Positions 45,901 to 55,629 of a stretch of 64,000 bases of DNA are shown in pieces. The position numbers and the translations under genes are program-made. Below the pieces are notes generated by a model. That model searched no databases. It was given only the letters and a program-made list of their open reading frames with translations, and was not told the origin of the DNA. How positions within the stretch are numbered: the stretch's first letter is position 1; the number at the start of each line of letters is the position of its first letter. Location of the stretch: NCBI GenBank assembly GCA_030248195.1, contig JASAND010006624.1:1-64000 (forward strand), written 5' to 3'. The stretch is from Trissonchulus latispiculum (Eukaryota; Nematoda; Enoplea; Enoplida; Ironidae).

Positions 45901-46611
45901 GACGGGAATTCCTCAGTAACAAACTCCACTAACTTGCTGCTACAACAACTCTTGCTGCAACATTTTGCCACCAGAATTTCATTAGAATTTCGCCTCAATG
46001 ACAGTACTGTTAGACGGGCTGTCTTTTGAATGTGAAATGTCCATACATTTTTATGGTTTATAAAGAGAAACTTTGTACCCCCTTTCTCATTTTTTCAAAT
46101 TACGCTGGATAAAATGCTACAAACGGTTATATATACTATACACTCACGCCTCACAGGTTATATCGGATAGAATATAAAGCAAACTGTATAGAATAAATGA
46201 ATTATTCCGAAAGTAGAGAATATCTTCAATGGTAAATTTGATGGTAAATGGCACCCTCATCATATGGCCTCTTAGGCTCTGATTAGCCCGACAATAACAA
46301 TAACAGCAAGAGTTTATTATACCATGGTTTACAATATAATTTATGGTATTATAAACTCTTGATAACAGTAACAATGGTAAATGGCAAATAATTGAGAAAC
46401 TTTTTACTATGCACAATACCTAATAAAACATTTTATTCAGACATCAAAAACATATCAAAACATAAAAATATATAGGCATATATCAATAGATTTTATAAAA
46501 TTCAATTCACCGTACCTGACCTTGAGAACAAGCAGGAATAGGAATGTCATTTTCCAGTGTAAGAACTTCCGGCCCACCAAATTCGTGTACTCTTACAGCT
46601 CTCATTCTCAT
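36980..46611 (-). CDS. CRYZ: Zeta-crystallin / NADPH quinone oxidoreductase
   Basis: Medium-chain dehydrogenase/reductase family enzyme, NADPH-dependent reduction of quinones in the cytosol (family knowledge). Exons on the minus strand: 46516-46611, 45393-45545, 44717-44883, 41875-41926, 41531-41666, 39915-40016, 39054-39149, 36980-37156. All have GT-AG borders. The start gives [17 protein letters not shown]. The nucleotide-binding [11 protein letters not shown] is split between exons 4 and 5, [11 protein letters not shown] is in exon 7, and the protein ends SLASQC. The phases agree at all junctions except exon 5 to exon 6, where joining directly would give a TGA. A microexon of about 14 nt is needed there and would make about 330 residues, against 329 in human. 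An ATG six bases upstream of MRAVRV is taken as the start. Confidence 0.9.
38175..38916. mobile_element. hAT-like MITE in CRYZ intron 7
   Basis: Left end CAAGGTTTTTTGGGG and right end CCAAAAACCCTG. The flanks are CGGTGAGG (38167-38174) and CGGTGAGC (38917-38924), 7/8 identical. Both subterminal regions repeat GATGGCCTAAA and GTTGAGGCCATTTGG in opposite or direct arrangement. The CAGGG-type end and 8-bp TSD fit hAT. It lies 137 bp from exon 7. The remainder of this intron (37157-38166) shows nothing recognisable. Confidence 0.7.
39459..39820. mobile_element. Poly-G/poly-C MITE in CRYZ intron 6
   Basis: CTGGGTTTATTTTAGGC at the left and TAAAATAAACCCAG at the right. The flanks are AATAA and AATAT (4/5). 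The central TTTCCGGCGAAGCCGGAAA hairpin is intact. It ends 94 bp from CRYZ exon 6. Confidence 0.75.
40795..41489. mobile_element. CAAGAG-type MITE in CRYZ intron 5
   Basis: Left CAAAAGTGCATAATTGCAC and right GTGCAATTATGCACTCTTG, flanked by TTGTTAT on both sides (40788-40794 and 41490-41496). The arms continue through GAAGAAGAGTAAGCCACTAG and CACAATACGCGAATGTTCC. The centre is inverted GTTTGGTGGGGGGTATGC minisatellite. Close relative of 34625-35327. It ends 41 bp from CRYZ exon 5. Confidence 0.85.
42317..42417. repeat. Small palindrome in CRYZ intron 3
   Basis: GTCACGTCCC at the left and GGGACGTGACCC at the right, with TATA near both flanks. A roughly 100-bp candidate MITE; the TSD is uncertain because the flank is simple sequence. 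Confidence 0.4.
42650..43160 (-). pseudogene. LINE RNase H tail remnant in CRYZ intron 3
   Basis: Minus-strand frame containing [16 protein letters not shown], the end of the RNase H fold in non-LTR retrotransposons with an RNase H domain (H-x-G-x2-GNE-x2-D-x2-A type). It is followed by [14 protein letters not shown] and a CCHC-like [10 protein letters not shown]. After that point the frame is lost, and an LLLHCP-like continuation appears in another frame (42654-42863), so it is broken. It has no reverse transcriptase and is a 5'-truncated, decayed copy inserted in the sense of the host gene. A (GA)n tract at 42892-42908 lies inside it. Confidence 0.65.
43243..44287. repeat. Foldback with inverted minisatellites, CRYZ intron 3
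   Basis: CTGGGAGTAGTATAGTATC at 43243 is inverted at 44269-44287. CTCCCTGTAATCCTTACAAG near 43290 is inverted near 44211. Between them are GTACCCCCAGTACC-type units at 43340-43455 and the reverse GGGGTACAGGGAGTAC units at 43890-44180. This is therefore a foldback element whose arms carry the same minisatellite in opposite orientation. Confidence 0.7.
45095..45352 (-). repeat. tRNA-headed SINE beside CRYZ exon 2
   Basis: On the minus strand a tRNA-like head carries an A box (TAGCCGAGTGGTAGGGCG) and a B box (GGTTCGAACGCC). It is followed by CCCCTTGAGCAAGGGACT and TCCTTAAATGGATACCACTG, a body resembling widespread animal SINE2 cores (from memory, not searched). It lies 41 bp past the exon 2 donor in intron 2. 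The insertion end toward 45095 is approximate. Confidence 0.6.
46307..46361. mobile_element. 55-bp CAAGAG-type micro-MITE, CRYZ intron 1
   Basis: Left CAAGAGTTTATTATACCAT and right ATGGTATTATAAACTCTTG, with ATAACAG on both sides (46300-46306 and 46362-46368). It is little more than two terminal repeats joined and is the smallest member of the family. Confidence 0.8.
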
Positions 46612-47375
46612 TAAACAAACTAGAATTGATGATAATCTCATACAAGAGACACTAAAAGCATTCAAGACATATATACCACATAAAGCAGCAAATATTTGAG
46701 CAATGTAAAAGGGTTGTTCACAGTTTTTGTTCAGGCCAGCCGAATAGTGAACACCAGCAGTGTAAAATATTTGTCCCATCAAAAATATTTGAGCCCCCAT
46801 TTCAGCATAAAAGTTACCTACACTATTAAAACGACTACTGTTGAAATTACAGGAATTCCTATAGTTTTCTAAATAAGTGCTCCTGTCGGTCAGTCACTAA
46901 CGGAGCTTCTTGTATTTACAACAAAAGCAGCTTTTCTGTTTTCTACCGGCTTCTCGAATAGTAAAAAATAAGAATCTCCTGTAGAAAATACTGAAGAAAC
47001 CTGCAGTTTTTTCGACAGTCCTCAAGGAGATACTAAGCGTGTAGTTTCTACAAGAGAAACCTGTAAATTTTTCACAGGATTAACTCATGATTAATTATGA
47101 ATTAATTAATTCATGGTTAATTCATGAAAGAGGAGGGCAGGTGTGGGCGGGGACGGCGTTCCTAAAATATTCCCGGCAGGAGCGGTTGTTACAAAAATCA
47201 CCCACAAGGTGCTGAAAGACAGAAAATTTGAAATTTTCAAAAAATTCAGTCTTCAAAAGCTATGATCACTTTCCCCCTATATACTCCGTTAGAGTTGTCA
47301 GCGTATCGAGTAGAGTAGAGTAAACCTGTAAACCAGTGAAAATTGAATACAAGTCTATCTTGTAATCCATTCCAC
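46612..47375. other. CRYZ upstream region
   Basis: This is where the CRYZ promoter and 5' untranslated region should lie, but I see no clear core element. ATTACAGGAATTCCTATAG near 46847 and ATTCCTATAG with a CGGTCGGT motif near 49619-49650 suggest that another repeat flanks or contains the hAT-like element at 47376. Confidence 0.3.
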
Positions 47376-49510
47376 TAGGGATGGGCGCGGAAAAAAGGAC
47401 TGGAAAAACGGTTTTTCCGTTTTTTTCCATTTTTTTCCGATGGGGTGGAAGAAATGGAAAAATATTCCTAACTTTATTTTGACGACTTTTACAATGGAAT
47501 ATCATGTTTTCTTAGCTTTTTCAGCAATTCCATACTATTTTAAACCTATTCCGTGGGTCATAGTAGGTGGGGATATGTTAAATCTTACGAAATTGTATTT
47601 GGGCTTTTTCGACGCATCAAAAAAAGTGGAAAAATATTCGGGACATGTTCTGAAAGTTAATTTATGACATCAGAACATTAAGAAACCATCAAAAACAGTG
47701 TTTAATAAGGTAAAAATACGATATTCATGAATTTGAGCTAATTTTAGGATTTAATATTTTTTCCCTTGGAATGTGAAAATGAATGCGTAACTCAGGTAGT
47801 TAATAATTCCATACCTAACAGTGCAGTGTTCAACTAAAACTGTTAAAATATCTGGAATTGTTTACTTTACAAAGCTCGTTACCTACGAAAACCACAAACT
47901 AAAGTCTGACCAAAAAATGTAGGGAGCGAAATTGTTATGTTTATACTGAATTACCGGTACATTTTTGCTGCAGCAATGTATATATTTTCTGAACCGTCAT
48001 GGCATGAACTTTCTTTTGGTTGAAAAAATTTTTTAAAAATTAAAATTCATCAAAAGAAGCCGATTTTTTAAGTTTTGAAAGATCAGTAGAAGCCAGGAAC
48101 TAGCCGTTCGGTGGAAAATTAGCCCATGTCCCAGACATTTTGAATCCCGAATATCAGCTCATTTCGTCAAAAATTGCGATAGTTATTCAATATTTTCGAT
48201 TTTCAAAATCCTTTGATCTTTGCCGCTTTTCCAACTTTGACTGGCTATTACTCGCGACTCACTCAATGCAGAAATTTTTTAATTGGATTTTCAGGACCGC
48301 TTACGTGTCAGCTTTCATGTGATATATGTAGTTTTTCAAAATTTGAAATTTGATTTTTTCGAAAAATACCACTTTTTGACCCAAAATTTCGACAATGCGA
48401 GTCCAGCAAAAGTGGGTAAAAATAACATTATCATAAAGTTTAATCTGAGCTGAATCCAACGATATAAAGTTTTCGTGGCTAAGGCTTAAATTGCCCCGGC
48501 AACGAATTTTTAAACAATTTCCTATTTCAGCTGATTTCTGACAAGTTGTGCTATATTGTGCATTGATTTGACTCAAATAGTGTAAACTAGCCAAAAACTG
48601 GCTAAAAAGCGAAATTGTTTCAAAATTCGTTGCGGATGCAATATAAGTCGTAACCACGAAAACTTTATGTCGTTGGATTCAGCTCAGATTAAATTTTATG
48701 ATAATGTTATTTTTACCCACTTTTGCTGGACTCGCATTGTCGAAATTTTGGGTCAAAAAGTGGTATTTTTCGAAAAAATCAAATTTCAAATTTTGAAAAA
48801 CTACATATATCACATGAAAGCTGACACGTAAGCGGTCCTGAAAATCCAATTAAAAATTTTTGCACTGAGTGAGTCGCGAGTACTAGCCAGTCAAATTTGG
48901 AAAACCGGCAAAGATCAAAGGATTTTGAAAATCGAAAAAATTGAATAACTATCGCAATTTTTGACGAAATGAGCTGATATTCGGGATTCGAAATGTCTGG
49001 GAGATGGGCTAATTTTCCACCGAACGGCTAGTTCCTGGCTTCTACTGATCATTCAAAACTTAAAAAATCGGCTTCTTTTGATGAATTTTAATTTTTAAAA
49101 AAAATTTTTTCAACCAAAAGAAAGTTCATGCCATGACGGTTCAGAAAATATATACTTACTGCAGCAAAAATTTACCGGTAATTCAGTATAAACAAAACAA
49201 TTTCGCTCCCTACATTTTTTGGTCAGACTTTAGGTTTCGTAGAACCGCCAAAATATACAGAAGTCACCTGTCCTTTGGCTTACAGCGTCACCCGTTGAAA
49301 ATTTTTGATTCCTGTAGGTAATCAATACTGGAACCTTTCTAAGCGCTTGTGTAATTGCATTACCCCTGTGGGGCTACTAAATATTGTGAAAACTGCTTCT
49401 CTGTATGCAAAAACATGAAATAACTAAACTTTTAGCACATTGTGTAATTTTGGAGTGACCAGAAAAAAGTTTTTTTCCGGCAATCTTTTTTCCGGAAAAA
49501 ACCAACCCTA
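47376..49510. mobile_element. hAT-like non-autonomous element, copy B (interrupted)
   Basis: Same element as 1832-2675. Its ends are TAGGGATGGGCGCGG and CCGGAAAAAACCAACCCTA, with flanks CATTCCAC (47368-47375) and CATTCCAG (49511-49518). It is split by the palindrome at 47902-49230; without that it is about 804 bp. Confidence 0.8.
47902..49230. mobile_element. 1.33-kb long-palindrome element at a TA site
   Basis: Arms 47902-48478 and 48654-49230 are each 577 bp and appear nearly identical as inverses. They start AAGTCTGACCAAAAAATG. The 175-bp centre is itself partly palindromic (GGCAACGAATTTT against AAAATTCGTTGCGG). TA lies on both sides, and the uninterrupted target is visible in the copy at 1832-2675. 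The size, arms and TA duplication fit a Tc1/mariner-type foldback MITE. No transposase frame. Confidence 0.85.
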
Positions 49511-49518
49511 CATTCCAG

Positions 49519-49875
49519 TATATATCCCTGGTAAACCTACAATCAATATTCTGTAGAAATTACAGGACATAACCAGTATATTCTACAAAAGCTTTTGTAT
49601 TGGTCATCTACAAAAGTGATTCCTATAGTTTGGGCGTTCCGGTCGGTACGCTTAAGACAGAAAACACAGGATCATTTCTCCGGGCATTTTTGCGTTCATT
49701 TGAAATCATGTTGACTAGAATTAATGCCTTATTTGAGAGTAAAATTTCTTAAGTTATGCCGAAAATTTATGGAAACGGTACACCTGGAAACTAAACATTT
49801 GGCTATTACATTTATTCGCATCAGTCCTTAAATCCCAGGAATTAGACCACAATGTGACCTTAGTTCTAAATCCAA
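49519..49875. other. Intergenic, no gene seen
   Basis: Repeat-like ends (see the CRYZ upstream region entry) but no gene. Confidence 0.3.
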
Positions 49876-51990
49876 TGCGTAAGCACATTTCGGGTCTTTT
49901 CCAGATTACCCCCCCACCACTCAGAGTTCTTAAAACTCGACCAAATGAGCTGAAATTTGGTGTGGGTATGTTTTCGACCACGCTGAGTTCAAATATCGCA
50001 AAATTTTTCGGTTTCGCGAAATTTGATTTTTTCGATTTTTTTCGATTTCGATTTTTCGACCGAGGGTAACCGAAAAACTTTTTTGTCTTCGATTTTGCTG
50101 AAAAGTTGTATATAGGGGTTTTCTGGGTCGCAGAACACGAATCTGAAGTCCGTTTTTCGATTCAGCTTTTCGTTATCTCGAAAAGACCCCACATTTCTTG
50201 CTAGGTTCTAGATTTGCAGAGGTGAAAATATGGGGGCGGCAACCGGCGATACTAAGACAGACGCACACTTGTGCGCAACTTTCGCAAAACTTCACAGATT
50301 TAGTAAAAATTTAGTATGGATGCATTTGAATATATTTCAGATCGATCTGCGCATTGCAACTTAGGGGGGGGAGGTCCATTTTTGGCCGATTTTTCAACCA
50401 TCTCCGATTTTGCTCATTTTCACATATTTTGTTCTCCGATTGGTATATTTTAACGTGTTTTTAATATAAAGTCGGATCTTTTACGGTTAATGAGTAATTT
50501 CACTTCAAATTTGAGATCTCATGTGTTAAACATAGGAAACTGAAAGATTCAATTTTTTGACTAGTGTCAGAAAATCTCGAAACTGGGCAATGCTAACCAG
50601 CATAATTTGGTATCATTAGAAACGTCTATTTGTATACTTTGATTTGTTGGAATTAGATTTTTGAGTTAGGCCTTTAAATTTTTTAAAATAATTTTTGAAA
50701 CTTGCTGACTGTGAAATTTGACGTTTTTCGTTTCTGAAAACTGGGGTGATTCAACTTTGATCAAGCATTACATAAATTGAAAGGCCTAACTAAAAAATCT
50801 GATTCCAACAAATCACAGTATATAACTAGAAGTTTCTAACGATACCAAATGATGCTGATAATCTTTGCCCAGTTTCGAGATTTTTTGTCACTAAAAATTT
50901 GGTTTTTTACCAAAATTTTGAATTTTTTCGATTTTTTTGCCTATTACGTGAGACCATTGCAATCAGCAGCTACCAAATGCCAAAATATCTCGTTTCACGT
51001 TATTTCTGGTGGTTGCAGTTCAGTGTTGGCTAGGTACAATTATTCCAGCTAAGTAGCCCAACGTGGTTGCTGCATCCCAATCTGTCGGACTGGCACCCAT
51101 ATAGCAAAAATATCGATTTTTTCAAATTTCTCAAAACATGACAAATTTGACATCAATCGAAAGCTCTTAATGCGGGGAACATTTTTTCTTCTTGGGCTAT
51201 GGTCCGCAAATGCACCAAATTGAAGTTAATGGCTGTTAAATGGTTTTGTGATCTAACCTCAACATTGGCTTTGCTGCTCCCTAAAAGTCGTTAAAAAGGC
51301 ATGAAATCGCGTTTAGCCTGCCAACACCGGGGCAAAATTAATTCTTTAGATCAATTTTCAAATGTACACCCCACTGAAGCTCCAAAATCGAAGACTGTTT
51401 AAGGAAAATTGCTTTAGTCTCAAGCGGTACCCTCGTTTCGCCCATTATATATTACAATTGCAAGCAGTTGATAGCTCGTGACTCGCGGAGACATGGATGA
51501 AACAACTCAATATTTAAACTTGGTAGGTACAACATGTGTGGCTACATTATGTGTAAAAATGAGTGAAATCCGTGACTACAAATTTTTTCGTGGTGGACCC
51601 CCCCTTAAGCTTACAACATAAACTGATATGAAGCCAACGAAAACCTGAATCGAAAAACATACTTCAGATTCGTGTTCACCGACACAGAAAACCCCTATAT
51701 ATGTATATATTATATATTCAACTTTTTAGAAACATCGAAGATAAAAAATTTCTGTCCCCCCTTGCAAATCGAGAAAAATCGAATTTAGCGAAATCGAAAA
51801 TTGTTGCGATATTTGAACTCAGTGTGGTCTAAAACATACCCATACCACAAATTCCAGATCAATTGGTCAAATTTTAAATTTTAGCACCCGGGGTAAGGGT
51901 AATCTGGAAAAGACCCCAAAATTTGGTCTCCAATTTTGCAAGTTGCATACAGGGGTTTTCTGGGTCGTTGATCACGAATCTGAAGAGTTT
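49876..51990. repeat. Large nested foldback
   Basis: GGTCTTTTCCAGATTACCC at about 49892 is inverted near 51895-51916. The arm sequence with GGGGTTTTCTGGGTCG and ACACGAATCTGAAG at 50110-50145 is inverted near 51665-51695. A partial third copy runs direct at 51953-51990. Inside is a smaller palindromic unit at about 50365-50900, related to 56324-56984. Confidence 0.6.
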
Positions 51991-52128
51991 TCCGATGTTA
52001 CTTTTCGTTAGCTAAATATAACCTTAAGAGCTGGTTCAACAGTGCAAAAAACACTGAACGGGTGAGAACAAATACGCAAAAATTACTTGTACAATTAGGT
52101 TCTTCAGCTAAAATTAACACCTCGTCTG

Positions 52129-53339
52129 TAGTGATGTGAATCGGATCGGATCGGCAGTAAAAATTTAACCGATCCGATCCAGTAAAATTATTTGTCGATC
52201 CGATCCGATCCGATCCGAACCAGGTCCTGGATCGGTCGATCCGATCCGATCCGGCGATCCGGGTTCGCTTCTTCAAAAAGCTAGATGATACTTATTTTAA
52301 AGTCGAATTTACAATGTCAAGCAAATCTTGTACATTAATTTGACTGAGCTAGCTTCATTTTACTATTCCGACAAACAAATGCATAAGGAGTTAAGAAAGG
52401 TTGGTGAAGTAAAATTTCAGAAAACAGACAACTAGACAATGAACGCTAGTTATTGAGAAATCTTAACGTAACAAAGAAAATACGAAAGCATATTATCAAT
52501 TAAAGGCTATAAGGCTAAGAATCAAGTTCTTCGAAACTATAACTGTAAGTTTTTGGACTATTGGATGTTCCTGGGTGTAACTCAATTAGAATTTAATTCA
52601 GTTGTAGACTGAACTGAAGCTTGAACGGCAGCATAAATTTCAAACAATCTGTTTCATTTTTTGTGTTGGGAAGTATTTTAAACATTTTTGGTAATTTTGA
52701 AAACTCAGTTACTTCTAAACGTGAATTTGAACTAAACTAAACTAAACTTAACTAAACTTGAATTAAACTGGAACTTGCGTTTACAGTTCTCAAGTCTGAC
52801 AAACTTTGCTCAGCTAATTTCCGTAAGACGAAGAGAAAACTGCATGAAACATTGACAAACTGAGCTTGCGATTCAAGTGCAAGTACTTTCAGTGCAAAGT
52901 ATATATATATATATTCAAGTGCAAACTTTCAAGATTTCATGAAATTAGTCCCAGATCTTGCTTTCGCAAGTAGATGCCATTGCATATAATGTGCTGTACT
53001 GTACGCAAGTACCTATTAAAGAAGTTACTGAAGTGCAAATCTACGCAGCTTATATTCTCCCTGAGAAACTAAAAAACTTGGAGCAGCAAACGTTGTAGGA
53101 AAAGAAAACGCTTGCGCACCAAATAAAACAACAATTGAAGTCATGTTCGGTGAAACGTGTGAGTCAGGTGAGGTTGTAATTTATATGTTGATTGAAATCT
53201 AGCCGGATCGCCAATCCGACTAGCTTAATCGATCCGATCCAAGCCGATCCGACAGGCCTACCGATCCGATCCGATCCGATCCGATCCAGCCTCCGGATCG
53301 CGGATCGGATCGATTTTGCCGATCCGATCCACATCACTA
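52129..53339. mobile_element. GGATC-rich hAT-like MITE, 8-bp TSD
   Basis: Left end TAGTGATGTGAATCGGATCG and right end CGATCCGATCCACATCACTA, with CTCGTCTG on both sides (52121-52128 and 53340-53347). The subterminal 100-150 bp are arrays of GGATC/GATCC in both orientations. The 1211-bp element has an AT-rich non-coding middle. Confidence 0.85.
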
Positions 53340-53347
53340 CTCGTCTG

Positions 53348-55629
53348 TGCCCATAAGCACCTACCACTTAACTTTTACACAGCTAGAACCGTGTGCTCTC
53401 CAGTCCAAGCCGTAGCACTACTCTCTGACAAGTAACGCTATCCCGATTATGGGAGACTGTATATCTCCTTTCGGATTTCCCATCTTCACCACTTCAAACC
53501 GTGGAGTTCATGCGGCCGAAATGGAACTTCCGGCATTCTTTGTACTGAGCAGTTGACCATGTGTTTAGACGAGTCTGAACAAAATCCATTCAGACTGGCC
53601 GGCCTTATATCAAGCTTATGTGAACATGGTGACCCCGCCACATATCTCGGGGGCCTCAACTTTGCGCTGCTACGCGTGGGCCAATTCAATGCCAACAAGC
53701 GCGTGCTTTCAGTCGATTGAAAAGAAACGTATTTGCCAGCAATTGCGGTGGAGATGCCATTTCTCAGCAAACCGAATTTTTATTTACCTAGTCAGACGAA
53801 GTCTGTGTAGAAATGCGTCCTCTGGCCTGTCATAATTCGGATAAGAAACTCAGCGACCAAACGCACTTCTGGGAGTAAAAAACCGTGCTTACAGTAAGAA
53901 CGATTTTTAGACGGCTAGTTCAAGTGAAAGTTAGTGAAAATCATACAACACCGGCTTCGATCCTACCTGGTACTAAACACATCAGTATATCATACTAACC
54001 TAAGCATAGTAAAAACAATTACAACAACCGAAATATTGTTTTCCAAAATTCATGGTTATAGAAAATCAGCGTAATTTTAATAGCGTCCTCAAATAAGTAA
54101 ATTTCTGAAGGTGGTGATTCCTTTCGGAGGCATCAACTTTGAAACATTATTACTCATTCATTATTTGGAGTTAAGAAGTCATTTTTATATCAAAATGAAG
54201 CTTAACATATTCTCCTTTTAATGAATACACTGAAATCAATTTTGGTTTTCGAAAAGAATTTTAACGGATTTTTGAAGAAGTACAATTTTTCAGATTTTTT
54301 GCAGGCTGAAATAACTTTTTTCGTGAGACATCGGCTATATCATTCGATACCTCTATCAAATAGCTGGGGACCCTTTTTTAATTATTATGAAATCGCTCTT
54401 GGCTATAAAGAAATTAGCTAAAATGTAAGTGTAACCTGGATTTTGCCTACTTTTCCCAACTCTGGTAAGCTACTACTTTTGCTAGAAAGCAGCAATCGGG
54501 GCAACTAAAAAAGGGTCCCTGGGTATTTTTGTGTAGAACACATGTGCTCAGTGGCAGCCGTGTAGATAGCATAGTAAATTCTCCACAATCGCTGGAAAAA
54601 AATTGGTAATGTTTTTGCAAAAACCACTTTTTTATGATAGCAGCCTACGGGATAGCAGTTGGAAGATTATCATGCCTCGGATTATTGGCCTCTGTGAGAC
54701 CTTCAAATCGACACCTTTAATTTAATTTTACGGCTTGTGCAGCTTTAGTAGGAATGCATTATTTGATTTCTGCAAAAACGACAACTTTTGGACGCCAAAA
54801 TAAGAAAGTTGGCTGTATCTCACGATAGGAAAAAGATAGAAAGTTGTTTCAAAAAGCAAAAGTGTAGAACACAATGAGATCTTTCGAATGAATATAGTTA
54901 TAACAGTGCAGCTGGTGTCAAACTGTCGAAACTTGCCAAAAACTGTCCTGAACGCAAATGTCGAAGTTTTGAACCGGGATTGCGCGGAGGATGTTAGAAC
55001 ACTAAAATAAGTGTTTTTGGAAAGTTTCATCAAATTTCGTCTTGATTTGGGCCGTTAACCAACAATACGTGCCCAAAGGGAATCACCACCTAAATTAAGT
55101 CGTGCAAGCTAAAAATGTTTAAAAACAGTAAAAATGCCAATAAACAGATGTGAACCTCAATTCAACACATTTCTATTTTTCACCTAAAAATTCCTCAAAT
55201 TTAAAAATTAAAGGTAAAAATTGACCCGTAAAAATTCAGACCTATTTCAGCAGTAGAAAATTAAGACTGATTTTTATGCAACACCAGTGAGATTCATTAG
55301 AAAAATTCAGGGGTGAATTTACAATGACACTTATCACTTTTCAGACTCCTGGCTTTTATGCAACGCACACCGCTGAACCTACATTACTAATTACCCCTGA
55401 CTCAGGAGATAGTGTTTTATGCAACGGGACCAAGCACATTAGTTAAGATTAACACGGCCTAACTATGTCAGTAATGCGAAATAAACCACCTACTTGCACC
55501 ATTAATTTAATAAACGCAACAGCATGAAAAAGCAGCCAATGAGCAAAGAAAATTGTATTCGTCATTTAATAAATCAACAAAATACGGTCTTAGGGAGCGA
55601 AACAGACAACATGAAAAAACACAAGTAAA
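53348..55629. other. Intergenic / MALSU1 3' flank, no other gene seen
   Basis: Several short frames on both strands lack splice support or recognisable motifs. The MALSU1 3' untranslated region should occupy the right end. An ATTAAA-type signal (minus strand) lies near 55564. Confidence 0.35.
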
